This document shows positions 1 to 11,382 of a stretch of DNA of 32,518 bases, one piece after another. Positions within the stretch are counted from its first letter, which is position 1, and each line of letters starts with the position of its first letter. The position numbers and the translations under genes are program-made. Source of the DNA: an uncultured Desulfuromonadales bacterium (GTDB lineage Bacteria; Desulfobacterota; Desulfuromonadia; Desulfuromonadales; Geopsychrobacteraceae). The notes below the pieces were generated by a model that ran no database searches, was not told the origin of the DNA, and was given only the letters and a program-made list of their open reading frames with translations. The stretch lies in the NCBI GenBank assembly GCA_945787335.1, contig CALZHR010000247.1:1-32518 (forward strand), given 5' to 3'.

Positions 1-414
1 ATCGAAACCACCGGCAAAGGCAAAGTCCTGGTGGTCTGCGCCGGCACCTCCGACATCCCGGTCGCCCGCGAAGCGGCAGTCACCGCGCGGATGCTCGGCA
101 ACCAGGTCGAGGAATTGGTCGACGTCGGCGTCGCCGGCATCCACCGCCTGCTGGCGAAAAGCGACCAGCTGCAGAACGCCGCCGTGATCATCGTCGTCGC
201 CGGCATGGAAGGCGCCTTGCCGTCGGTGATCGGCGGGCTGGTCGCGGTGCCGGTGATCGCCGTGCCCACCTCGGTCGGCTACGGCGCCGCCTTCGGCGGC
301 ATCGCCGCGCTGCTCGGCATGCTCAACTCCTGCGCCAGCGGCGTGACGGTGGTCAACATCGACAACGGCTTCGGCGCCGCCTTTGCGGCCAACCGCATCA
401 ATCGGGAGAGCTAG
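1..414 (+). CDS. larB: LarB, C-terminal part (nickel-pincer cofactor synthase, cut by window start)
   Basis: The frame is open from base 1, so the start lies upstream; about 137 residues are visible of a family that is usually about 250 long. LarB carboxylates and hydrolyses nicotinic acid adenine dinucleotide to pyridinium-3,5-biscarboxylic acid mononucleotide, the first step of the nickel-pincer (NPN) cofactor of lactate racemase and relatives. The visible part has the PurE-like fold signature: [16 protein letters not shown], then [11 protein letters not shown] and [13 protein letters not shown], ending with NIDNGFGAA. The next gene is larC, which supports LarB over true PurE. No larA or larE is visible, so the client enzyme is unknown from here. 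Confidence 0.9.
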   Translation: METTGKGKVLVVCAGTSDIPVAREAAVTARMLGNQVEELVDVGVAGIHRLLAKSDQLQNAAVIIVVAGMEGALPSVIGGLVAVPVIAVPTSVGYGAAFGGIAALLGMLNSCASGVTVVNIDNGFGAAFAANRINRES

Positions 415-450
415 CCCCCTTCCCGTGTGACGCAGCCGGAGTGCAGTGAA

Positions 451-629
451 GCTTGGCAGGATTTCGAGGGAAAATGTCTGAGCCGCAGGCGAGTTTTTTC
501 CCGAGCTGCCAAGCGTAGCGAATCGCAGGGAACCCGCCACAGGCGGGCAAGGAGGTCGGGCGCGTTTTTCTGCTTACTCTTTTGCCGCGCAGCAAAAGAG
601 TAAGGCGGCGTGCGGGGCCGCAACCCCGC
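451..629. repeat. Palindrome-rich intergenic repeat-like element
   Basis: The 261-bp space between larB and larC holds no convincing gene but four inverted repeats in a row. A 9-bp pair GCTTGGCAG / CTGCCAAGC lies at 451-459 and 506-514. A 6-bp hairpin with a 3-nt loop lies at 533-547. A perfect 13-bp hairpin with a 6-nt loop lies at 573-604 (CTTACTCTTTTGC / GCAAAAGAGTAAG). A 6-bp hairpin with a 6-nt loop lies at 612-629 (GCGGGG / CCCCGC). This stacking is typical of dispersed non-coding repeats rather than a simple terminator. No second copy occurs in this window, so its dispersed nature is inference. Confidence 0.5.
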
Positions 630-675
630 GATTTTGAATTTGCTTTTGCCGTGGTGGTACGGAATAGTTAAAACC

Positions 676-1881
676 ATGCGAACACTCTACCTCGACACCT
701 TCTCCGGCATCTCCGGCGACATGTTCCTCGGCCTGCTGTTCGACCTCGGCGTCGACGCACAGCAGCTCGAAACCGAACTGCGCAAACTGCCGGTTGAGGG
801 ATTCGAACTCAAAATCGGCCGCGAACAGCGTCACGGCATTGCAGGCTGCCGCGTGCAGGTCTGCTGCCAGGAAACGCACCAGCACCGCAGCTGGAGCAGC
901 ATCGACCGCATGCTTGCCGAGAGTTCTCTGGCGCTGCCGGCCAGGGATCTCGCCCGCCGCTTCTTCCGCCGGCTCGGCGAAGCCGAAGCCAAGGTGCACG
1001 GCATTCCCATCGATCAGGTTCAGTTTCATGAGGTCGGCGCCGTCGACGCCATCGTCGACTTATGCGGTGCGGCAATCGGCCTGCAGCTGCTCGGGGTAGA
1101 GAAAGTCATCTGCGCGCCGCTGCCGCTCTCGCGCGGCATGAGCCGCTGCGCCCACGGAGCGCTGCCGCTGCCGGCGCCGGCCACCCTGGAGCTGTTGACC
1201 GGCCAGCCGGTTGTCGACAGCGGCTGCGACAAGGAGCTGGTCACCCCGACCGGAGCCTGCATCGCCCGCGAGATTGCTGAATTCGGCCCGCTGCCGCAAA
1301 TGACCATCGAGCAGACCGGCTACGGCGTCGGCGGCTGGCAGCTGGAGGACCGCCCAAACCTGCTGCGCGGCATCCTTGGCGAGCTGGCCAGCGTCGAGCA
1401 GCCGGCCAAAGACCAGGTGCAGCTGCTGGAAAGCCACATCGACGACAGCAGCCCCGAACAGCTCGGCTATCTGCTTGAGCAACTGTTCGAAGCCGGCGCC
1501 CTGGATGCCGGCTACACCGCGCTGCAGATGAAAAAGAACCGCCCCGGGGTACGCCTGACGGTGGTCTGCCGGCCGCAGCAGGCCCCGCAGCTGGCCAGGC
1601 TGATCCTGCACCAGAGCAGCGCCATCGGCGTGCGCAGCAGCTTCTGCGAGCGCTACAAGCTGGAACGCCAGCTGGCCAAGGTCAGCACCAAGTACGGCAC
1701 GGCCCAGGTCAAGCTGCTGTTCGACCGGGGACAGTTTCTGCGCCTGACCCCGGAATATGAAGATTGCCGCCAGCTGGCCAGAACCAGCGGCCAGCCATTG
1801 GAAAAAATCTACCGCCTGGTCGACGAGGCAGCCGCCGAACAGCTGGAACCACTGATCAGCAAGGATGATGACCATGACTGA
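676..1881 (+). CDS. larC: LarC, nickel insertion protein for the nickel-pincer cofactor
   Basis: LarC is the CTP-dependent cyclometallase that inserts nickel into pyridinium-3,5-bisthiocarboxylic acid mononucleotide. The start at 676 is chosen because MRTLYLDTFSGISGDM is the usual LarC N-terminus; the frame runs further upstream but only through repeat sequence. The length of 401 residues is normal. His-rich and metal-handling stretches are seen, for example QFHEVGAVDAIVDLCG and the VTPTGACIAREIA region. The C-terminal part with QLLESHIDDSSPEQLGYL and QMKKNRPGVRL continues in the same frame, so no programmed frameshift like that of Lactobacillus larC1/larC2 is needed. No strong ribosome binding site is visible. 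The gene ends inside the start of pgpA. Confidence 0.93.
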   Translation: MRTLYLDTFSGISGDMFLGLLFDLGVDAQQLETELRKLPVEGFELKIGREQRHGIAGCRVQVCCQETHQHRSWSSIDRMLAESSLALPARDLARRFFRRLGEAEAKVHGIPIDQVQFHEVGAVDAIVDLCGAAIGLQLLGVEKVICAPLPLSRGMSRCAHGALPLPAPATLELLTGQPVVDSGCDKELVTPTGACIAREIAEFGPLPQMTIEQTGYGVGGWQLEDRPNLLRGILGELASVEQPAKDQVQLLESHIDDSSPEQLGYLLEQLFEAGALDAGYTALQMKKNRPGVRLTVVCRPQQAPQLARLILHQSSAIGVRSSFCERYKLERQLAKVSTKYGTAQVKLLFDRGQFLRLTPEYEDCRQLARTSGQPLEKIYRLVDEAAAEQLEPLISKDDDHD

Positions 1882-2353
1882 TGGGCAAGCGAGCGGCGCC
1901 CTGCGCAAACTGATCCTGCTGCTCTCCAGCAACGCCGGCCTCGGCTACGCGCCGATCGCTTCGGGCACCTTCGGCAGCCTGGCCGGCATCCCCTGCTTCT
2001 ACTACCTCTCATGCTTCAGCTGGCCGCTGCAACTGCTGACCCTGGTGGCACTGCTGTTCCTGAGCTTCTGGGCCTGCGAGCAAGCGGGCAGGCTGTACGG
2101 TGAAGCGGACGACGGCCGGATCGTCATCGACGAGCTGGTCGGCTACCTGGTGACGGTGGCCTTTCTGCCCTTCTCCTGGGGTATCGCGCTGCTCGGCTTT
2201 TTCTGGTTCCGCGTCTTCGACATCCTCAAACCACCGCCGGCCAGCTGGTTCGACAAGAGAATGAAAAACGGCGTCGGCGTGACCATGGACGATGTCGCTG
2301 CCGGGGTTTACGCAGCGCTGGCGCTGCGGGTCTGCCTGGCGCTGTTTTCCTGA
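1874..2353 (+). CDS. pgpA: Phosphatidylglycerophosphatase A
   Basis: PgpA removes the phosphate from phosphatidylglycerophosphate to give phosphatidylglycerol, at the inner membrane. The family signatures are present: GYAPIASGTFGSL near the N-terminus, DELVGYLV in the middle, then FRVFDILKPPPASWFD and the C-terminal GVTMDDVAAGVYA. Hydrophobic segments lie near residues 34-63, 89-110 and 141-158. ATG codons at 1865, 1868 and 1874 are in frame. I chose 1874 because AAGGA at 1861-1865 sits 8 bases before it, giving 159 residues and an 8-base overlap with larC. Overlap suggests translation coupled to larC, although the functions are unrelated. Confidence 0.93.
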   Translation: MTDGQASGALRKLILLLSSNAGLGYAPIASGTFGSLAGIPCFYYLSCFSWPLQLLTLVALLFLSFWACEQAGRLYGEADDGRIVIDELVGYLVTVAFLPFSWGIALLGFFWFRVFDILKPPPASWFDKRMKNGVGVTMDDVAAGVYAALALRVCLALFS

Positions 2354-2374
2354 TTGCTATGTTCTGGAGCTGCT

Positions 2375-3628
2375 ATGCCACCCTTTGACATTGCCGTACT
2401 GACCACCGGCGACGAGCTGCTCAGCGGCGACCTGGCCGATACCAACACCGGCACCATCGCCGCGATCCTCGCCCGCCACGGCTTCCGGCTGCGTTGTTCC
2501 CTGTCGGTGCCGGACCAGGAGAAGGAGATCGAGGCGGCGTTGCGCTACCTGAACCAGCATGCGCAGGCGGTGATCGTCACCGGCGGCCTCGGCTCGACCG
2601 GCGACGACCTGACCGCGCGCGCCGCGGCGCGGGCCCTGGGGCGGTCATTGGTGATCAACGAAGAGGCGCTGGAGATGGTGCGCAGCTGGTTCAGCAGTCG
2701 CAACCGGCCGATGGAGCCGAACAACGAGCGCCAGGCGCTGCTGCCGCAGCACGCCATCCCGCTGCCGAATCCGCTCGGCACCGCGCCCGGCTTCTGGATC
2801 AAGGAGCGCGGCTGTGAGCTGTTCTTCCTCCCTGGGGTGCCGAGTGAAATGCGGGCGATGTTTGAACAGGCGGTGCTGCCGCTGCTGCAGAGTCGCCACC
2901 CCGGCCGTGAACCGTTGCAGCAGCGCAGCTACAAGTTCTTCGGTCTGCCGGAGCCGAAGATCGAACAGCTGATTCCTTACCACCAGCTGCCGGAGGGGGT
3001 CGAAGTCGCCTTCGGCCTCGACTACCCGCTGGTGGTGGTCAAGCTGAAAGCCGGCGGCGAGGGGGCCGATTTCCGCCTCGATCAGGCCGAAGCGCTGCTG
3101 CTGCAACAGCTCGGCGATTACCTGATGGCGCGGGACGGCCAAACCCCGGAAGGAAACGTCGGCCAATTGCTGACCGGCGCCGGATTGACTCTGGCGCTCG
3201 GCGAATCCTGTACCGGCGGGCTGATCGCCTGCATGCTGACCAGCCAGCCCGGCGCCTCGAATTTTCTCGAGCGCGGCGCGGTCACCTATGCCGATTCGGC
3301 CAAGCTCGACTGGCTGCAGGTGCCGCTGCCGATTCTGCGCCAGCACGGCGCTGTCAGCGAACCCTGCGCCAAAGCCATGGCCGAAGGGCTGCGGCGGGTC
3401 GCCGATACCGACCTGGCCCTGGCGGTCACCGGCATCGCCGGCCCGGACGGCGGCACGGCCGACAAACCGGTGGGCACGGTCTTCATCGCCCTGGCCAGCC
3501 CGCAGGGCACCCATGTCAAACGCTACCGCTTCCACGGAGAGCGACAGAAAGTCCAACGCATGACGGCCTACATGGCGCTTGAATGGCTGCGCCGTTATGC
3601 CCGCAACAGCTTGGCCGAAAGCGCCTGA
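2375..3628 (+). CDS. cinA: CinA family protein: molybdopterin-binding-like domain plus nicotinamide-nucleotide amidase
   Basis: This is a two-domain CinA of 417 residues. The N-terminal half is the MoCF/COG1058 domain, with TTGDELLSGDLADTNT and TGGLGSTGDDLTARA; in relatives it hydrolyses ADP-ribose or related nucleotides. The C-terminal part from about residue 262 is the PncC domain that deamidates nicotinamide mononucleotide, with the ESCTGG motif at residues 277-282 (Ser278) and VTGIAGPDGGTADKPVGTV. The start at 2375 follows GGAG at 2366-2369 by 5 bases; an in-frame TTG at 2354 has no such site. The gene sits 21 bases after pgpA and 20 before the kinase gene. A role in NAD salvage is known for the family; competence is not implied. 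Confidence 0.93.
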   Translation: MPPFDIAVLTTGDELLSGDLADTNTGTIAAILARHGFRLRCSLSVPDQEKEIEAALRYLNQHAQAVIVTGGLGSTGDDLTARAAARALGRSLVINEEALEMVRSWFSSRNRPMEPNNERQALLPQHAIPLPNPLGTAPGFWIKERGCELFFLPGVPSEMRAMFEQAVLPLLQSRHPGREPLQQRSYKFFGLPEPKIEQLIPYHQLPEGVEVAFGLDYPLVVVKLKAGGEGADFRLDQAEALLLQQLGDYLMARDGQTPEGNVGQLLTGAGLTLALGESCTGGLIACMLTSQPGASNFLERGAVTYADSAKLDWLQVPLPILRQHGAVSEPCAKAMAEGLRRVADTDLALAVTGIAGPDGGTADKPVGTVFIALASPQGTHVKRYRFHGERQKVQRMTAYMALEWLRRYARNSLAESA

Positions 3629-3648
3629 CGGCCAAAAGGATCGCTGCA

Positions 3649-5130
3649 ATGCAAAAAGAACCTTTCCCGCCCAAAGTGGCGGCAGATGAGCACCGCGCCC
3701 TGCAGCGGCAGATCGCTCATCTGCAGGTCGTGCAGCGCATCGCCCTGCTGGCAGCAACCACCCGCAACCGCAGCCGCCTGCTGGATGAAGCGCTGTTGCT
3801 GATCCAGAACTCATTTCAGGTCTCCGGCTGCGGCATCTACCAGTTGCACGACCCCGACTCGCCACTGCACCTGGTGGCCGAACACGGCATCGGTGACCAG
3901 CTGGTGCGCGAGCTGCAAAAGGTTCCGGCCGGCAAAGGGCTGATTACCCAGGTGGTCAAGAGCGGCATCCCCCATCATTGGGTGGATCTGCACACTGAGA
4001 CCGGCCTGTATTGCCAGGCGGTTCTCGACGCCGGCTGGCGCAGTCTGCTCGCCCACCCGCTCACTGCCCACGAGCGGCTGCTCGGGGTGTTGTTTTTGTT
4101 TCAGGACCAGGCCCGCCAGTTTGCGCAGGAAGAGATCGACCTGCTCGGCCAGTGCTGCCAGATCCTCGCCGCGGCCATCGATTCCTTGGAGCTGGTGGAG
4201 AAACTGGAATGGCAGCATCGCCTGACGCATGCCAGCCAGCGGGAACTCGACCGGTCCCGCAAGCAGCTGCGCGAGCATGTCAATCGGCTCGAAGAGAGTA
4301 ATCGCTCCCTGGAACAGAACAACCGCATGAAGGACCGCTTTCTCGCCCTGGCCTCTCACGAGCTGCGCACCCCGCTGACCTGGATCACGACCGCCACCGA
4401 GCTGCTCGCCGGGCAGCGGCAGGGACTTCCCGCCGACAGCAAGCATCTGCTGGAGACCATCTTCAAGGGCGGGCAGCGGCTCACCAGCCTGGTCGATGAC
4501 CTGCTGGAAATGGCGCGCATTGAATCGCGCGACATCTACCTGGCGCAGGAGAGTCTGGACCTGCCGCTGCTGCTGAGCGAACTGGCCCAGCAGTATCGCG
4601 ATGAGGTCCAGCGCCGCCGACTGGACCTGCAACTCGGCCCGATCGACGACCACCTGTCGCCGGTCGGTGATCACTATCATCTGCGTATGGCCCTGGATCG
4701 GCTGTTGAAAAACGCCGTCAAATTCACCCCGACCGGCGGCAGAATCCGCCTAACCGCAGTGCATATCAGCCCAGCGGAACTGCGCGAAAAACGCCAGGAA
4801 ATGGAACCCTTCTGCCCCGACTTTTTCCGCCGCACACCACTGCGAGATCACCTCGCTGTCTCGATCATCGACAGCGGCGTGGGGATCGCCGAGCAGGACC
4901 GGCTGCCGATCTTCGACAAATTTCACGGCGCCGGCGACATCAGCCTGCACGGCAAGCAGCGCAACGGGGTCCAGGGGCCGAGTGTCGGCCTCGGCCTGCC
5001 GCTGGCCAAGGGGATGATCGAGGCCCATGGCGGCATGATCTGGGTGGAGAATGCCCCCGGAAACGAATCCGGAAGCTGTTTCCACGTGCTGCTCCCGCTC
5101 TATCGACCGGGGCAGGACGCTCATGGCTGA
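3649..5130 (+). CDS. Soluble GAF-domain sensor histidine kinase
   Basis: A 493-residue histidine kinase with no signal peptide or membrane segment, so it acts in the cytoplasm. Residues about 35-185 look like a GAF sensor domain, followed by a charged coiled-coil stretch to about 228. The HisKA domain contains MKDRFLALASHELRTPL with the phospho-accepting His237. The ATPase domain has the N box LDRLLKNAVKFTP, the G1 box DSGVGIAEQD, the FDKFH F box and the G2 box GPSVGLGLPLAKG. AAGGA at 3636-3640 lies 8 bases before the chosen ATG. No response regulator is adjacent; the receiver-kinase at 11383 is a possible but unproven partner. The ligand is unknown. Confidence 0.92.
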   Translation: MQKEPFPPKVAADEHRALQRQIAHLQVVQRIALLAATTRNRSRLLDEALLLIQNSFQVSGCGIYQLHDPDSPLHLVAEHGIGDQLVRELQKVPAGKGLITQVVKSGIPHHWVDLHTETGLYCQAVLDAGWRSLLAHPLTAHERLLGVLFLFQDQARQFAQEEIDLLGQCCQILAAAIDSLELVEKLEWQHRLTHASQRELDRSRKQLREHVNRLEESNRSLEQNNRMKDRFLALASHELRTPLTWITTATELLAGQRQGLPADSKHLLETIFKGGQRLTSLVDDLLEMARIESRDIYLAQESLDLPLLLSELAQQYRDEVQRRRLDLQLGPIDDHLSPVGDHYHLRMALDRLLKNAVKFTPTGGRIRLTAVHISPAELREKRQEMEPFCPDFFRRTPLRDHLAVSIIDSGVGIAEQDRLPIFDKFHGAGDISLHGKQRNGVQGPSVGLGLPLAKGMIEAHGGMIWVENAPGNESGSCFHVLLPLYRPGQDAHG

Positions 5131-5701
5131 ACAGCAGGCGGAGCTGATCCGGGCGTTTCTTGCCATCCCGCTCCCGGAAGAGCTGCAGCAGAGCATATTC
5201 CGGCTGCAGAAACGGCTCAAAGGGGCAATCCCGGAACTTAAACCGGCGGCCATCCACAACCTGCATCTGACCCTGCACTTTCTTGGTGATCGCACGCAAG
5301 AGCAGCTTGCAGAGATCGCTCGAATTATGGTATCTACAGGAGAAAAGAAAAAAAGTTTTAATGTCCTGGTAAAGAATCTTGGCTGTTTCCCGCAGCAGCG
5401 CAAACCACGGGTTCTTTGGCTCGGAGTAGAACCCCCGGAGCCGCTGATCGCTTTGCAGGCCGAATTGGCCGCAGAGCTTGAACAACGCGGCCTGCTTGAT
5501 GACCGCCGCCCCTATCGACCGCATCTGACCATCGGCCGGTTCAAGCAGATTCCGCGGGACCCCGACGCATTGTGTCCTTTTCTGTCACAAGGGTGCGGCA
5601 GTTTTAAAGTCGATCAACTGGTGCTGTACCGCAGCCGCCTGACCCCCAGCGGCGCCGTTCACACCCCGCTGCAGCAGGTCGGCCTCGCGCAACCTGGATG
5701 A
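5123..5701 (+). CDS. thpR: RNA 2',3'-cyclic phosphodiesterase (2H family, 2'-5' RNA ligase type)
   Basis: The product is a 192-residue 2H phosphoesterase. Both catalytic HxTx motifs are present: HLTL with His48 and Thr50, followed by HFLGD, and HLTI with His134 and Thr136, followed by GRF. Members hydrolyse 2',3'-cyclic phosphate ends of RNA and can ligate tRNA halves in vitro; the role in the cell is unclear. The start at 5123 gives an 8-base overlap with the kinase gene, with GGCAGGA just upstream, and yields the typical N-terminus IRAFLAIPLPEEL. A purine-rich, low-GC run near 5337-5360 encodes EKKKSFN, a local oddity without obvious meaning. Confidence 0.93.
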   Translation: MAEQQAELIRAFLAIPLPEELQQSIFRLQKRLKGAIPELKPAAIHNLHLTLHFLGDRTQEQLAEIARIMVSTGEKKKSFNVLVKNLGCFPQQRKPRVLWLGVEPPEPLIALQAELAAELEQRGLLDDRRPYRPHLTIGRFKQIPRDPDALCPFLSQGCGSFKVDQLVLYRSRLTPSGAVHTPLQQVGLAQPG

Positions 5702-5732
5702 TTGCTTGCTGATATCTTCATTCTTTTATAAA
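5702..5732 (+). promoter_or_regulatory. Candidate recA promoter
   Basis: In the short AT-rich gap before recA, TTGCTT (5702-5707) and TTATAA/TATAAA (5726-5732) resemble a sigma-70 promoter with an 18-19 base spacer, slightly long. No clear LexA box was found close to it. The prediction is by eye only. Confidence 0.35.
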
Positions 5733-5757
5733 AATGCAACTGCCAAGGGAGGCACAA

Positions 5758-6786
<1,029 letters not shown>

Positions 6787-6828
6787 ACTGGCGGGGCACC
6801 ACGGCCCCCCCACTGACAGGATGGCAGC

Positions 6829-7995
6829 ATGAATCTGAATGACATTCTCGGCATGGCTCTCAAGTCGAACACCTCCGACATCCACCTCAAAGCCGGCCTG
6901 CCGCCGGTGTTCCGCATTGACGGCAACCTGCGCCCGCTCCCCAAAGCGCCGCGGCTGACCGCCGAGGCGGTGCGCAGCATGTGCGAAGGGATCATGAACG
7001 AGCGGCAGAAGGCCAATTTTGAGGAGACCTGCGAGATCGACCTGGCCTATGGGGTGCCCGGACTGGGGCGCTTCCGGGTCAACATCTTCTCGCAGCGCAA
7101 CTCGGTCTCGGCGGTGTTCCGCGCCATCCCCTACAAGATCGCCTCTCTCGATGAGCTGCTGCTGCCGGATGTGTTGAAGAAGATCGCCATGGAGCAGCGC
7201 GGGCTGGTGCTGGTGACCGGCGCCACCGGTTCGGGGAAATCGACCACCCTGGCGGCGATGATCGACCACATCAACAACACCCGCACCGCCCACGTGGTGA
7301 CCATCGAGGATCCGATCGAATACCTGCACCGCGACCGCAAGTGCATCATCAACCAGCGCGAGGTCGGCTTCGACACCGCCGGCTTCGCACCGGCGCTGAA
7401 GAGCTCGCTGCGCCAGGACCCCGACGTGATCCTGGTTGGCGAGATGCGCGACGTGGAAACCGCGGAGACCGCCCTGGCGGCCGCCGAGACAGGCCACCTG
7501 GTGCTCTCGACCCTGCATACCATCGACGCCCCGGAAACCATCACCCGGATCGTCTCCATGTTCCCGCCGCATCAGCAGCGACATATCCGTCTGCAGCTGG
7601 CAGGGGTGATCAAGGGGGTCGTCTCCCAGCGGCTGATTCCCCGCGCCGAAGGCAAGGGGCGGGTCGCCGCGGTCGAGGTGATGGTCTCCACCGCGCGGGT
7701 GCGCGATATGATCGACGATCAGGAGCGCACCGCCCAGCTCAAGGACGCCATCGCCCAGGGGTACACCTCCTACGGCATGCAGACCTTCGATCAGGCGCTG
7801 ATGAACCTGGTCAAAGAGGAAATCATCACCTTCGATGAGGCGCTGCGCCAGAGCTCCAACCCGGACGACTTCAAGCTCAAGTTCTCCGGCATCGATTCAA
7901 CATCCGATGCCTCCTGGAGCGATTTCGAACAGGGCAAGGCCCAGGAAGGTGTGGCCTTGAAAGACGATGGGGAACTCAAAGTCGAGCGCTTCTGA
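6829..7995 (+). CDS. pilT: PilT-family type IV pilus retraction ATPase (paralogue)
   Basis: A 388-residue hexameric secretion ATPase that powers disassembly of type IV pili at the inner-membrane base. Walker A is GATGSGKST at 131-139, followed by the Asp box around IEDPIEYLHRDR, Walker B RQDPDVILVGEMRD and the His box ETGHLVLSTLHT. The C-terminal part keeps GMQTFDQAL but at the place of the AIRNLIRE retraction motif reads ARVRDMIDD, so this may be a PilU- or PilT2-like paralogue. The tail after about residue 350 is acidic and unusual (DASWSDFEQGKAQE). It starts 42 bases after recA with AGGA upstream, and its 3' end overlaps recX by 29 bases. No other pilus gene is visible. Confidence 0.92.
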   Translation: MNLNDILGMALKSNTSDIHLKAGLPPVFRIDGNLRPLPKAPRLTAEAVRSMCEGIMNERQKANFEETCEIDLAYGVPGLGRFRVNIFSQRNSVSAVFRAIPYKIASLDELLLPDVLKKIAMEQRGLVLVTGATGSGKSTTLAAMIDHINNTRTAHVVTIEDPIEYLHRDRKCIINQREVGFDTAGFAPALKSSLRQDPDVILVGEMRDVETAETALAAAETGHLVLSTLHTIDAPETITRIVSMFPPHQQRHIRLQLAGVIKGVVSQRLIPRAEGKGRVAAVEVMVSTARVRDMIDDQERTAQLKDAIAQGYTSYGMQTFDQALMNLVKEEIITFDEALRQSSNPDDFKLKFSGIDSTSDASWSDFEQGKAQEGVALKDDGELKVERF

Positions 7996-8443
7996 TCCAT
8001 TTGCCGCGGCCCTGAGATTGCTCACGCGGCGCGACCGGAGCGAAGCCGAACTGCGCGAAAAACTGCTGCAGTTCGGCTTTTCTGCAGCTGCGGTCAACGA
8101 CACCTTGGCCAAATGCCGGGAGTACGCCTACCTCGACGACCGCAGGTATGCCCTTGAACGCGCCCGCTCCCTGCTGCGCAGCGGCCGCGGCGTCGGCCGA
8201 AAGGTGCTACTCGACCTGCGGCGCCGGGGCATCGAAGAGAGCACCGCCGAACAGGCGCTGGAAAACGCCAGCAGCGAGTTCGATTCCGCAGATCTGCTCC
8301 GCGACCAGCTGCAGCGCCGCTTTCCCGACTTCGCCTATGCGACCGCCGATGAGCGGCAGCGGCGCCGGGTGATCGGTTTTTTTCAGCGCCGCGGCTTTAC
8401 TCTCGGGGAGATTTTCGCCATTCTGAAAGAAAACCACGACTGA
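7967..8443 (+). CDS. recX: RecX family regulator of RecA
   Basis: RecX binds RecA filaments and limits recombinase activity. The 158-residue protein shows the three-helix repeats of the family: LLTRRDRSEAELREKLLQFGF, then CREYAYLDDRRYALERARS, GRKVLLDLRRRGI and the C-terminal FFQRRGFTLGEIFAIL. The start at 7967 lies inside pilT, a 29-base overlap, with only a weak ribosome binding site, so translation is probably coupled to pilT. recA, pilT and recX could be one transcription unit, which would keep RecX levels tied to RecA. Confidence 0.9.
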   Translation: MGNSKSSASDPFAAALRLLTRRDRSEAELREKLLQFGFSAAAVNDTLAKCREYAYLDDRRYALERARSLLRSGRGVGRKVLLDLRRRGIEESTAEQALENASSEFDSADLLRDQLQRRFPDFAYATADERQRRRVIGFFQRRGFTLGEIFAILKENHD

Positions 8444-8477
8444 TCCGCCAGCCGCAGGACAAAAAACCGCAAAAGGC

Positions 8478-8507
8478 TTTTCAAAACCAGGCTTCTTCGA
8501 TTATCAT
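8478..8507 (+). promoter_or_regulatory. Candidate alaS promoter
   Basis: The 139-bp gap before alaS contains TTTTCA (8478-8483) and TATCAT (8502-8507) with an 18-base spacer. This is a modest sigma-70 match in the only AT-rich part of the gap. No T-box or other leader structure was recognised. Confidence 0.3.
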
Positions 8508-8582
8508 CCCTGATTCAATCGCATCGGTTGCGCCCCTGGCAGCGCCCATTGAACAATTTGAAGTCGCAGAAAGGCAGTTGAA

Positions 8583-11225
<2,643 letters not shown>

Positions 11226-11255
11226 ACAAATCCGCGACATTTTTGGTAAAACCGC

Positions 11256-11296
11256 AAACAGCCGGTGGACATCACCGGCTGTTTCGCTATATTTTT
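11256..11296 (+). terminator. Intrinsic terminator after alaS
   Basis: A perfect 12-bp stem, AAACAGCCGGTG (11256-11267) with CACCGGCTGTTT (11273-11284), closes a 5-base loop. A five-T run follows at 11292-11296, seven bases after the stem, so the tail is less close than in a textbook terminator. It separates alaS from the downstream signalling gene. Confidence 0.7.
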
Positions 11297-11382
11297 CAGA
11301 GTAAGATGAATCATTTACACAGCGCTTATTCCACCATGCCTGAACGCTTTTTCCTTGCCAACCTGCAATGGGAGCTTGCCGC

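Noticed and set aside
398..677. Two overlapping minus-strand open frames between larB and larC
   Set aside because: They lie in the palindrome-rich repeat, have no ribosome binding site and no recognisable protein pattern.
2645..3865. Long minus-strand open frame of 406 codons
   Set aside because: It runs antisense to cinA and the kinase gene; long antisense frames are expected in GC-rich coding DNA, and its composition (Gly, Ala, Gln, Arg, His rich) looks like a shadow.
5677..5694. Possible LexA box upstream of recA (GGTC...AACC)
   Set aside because: It differs at two positions from the Geobacter LexA pattern as I remember it (GGTTN2CN4GN3ACC) and lies inside thpR; not strong enough to annotate.
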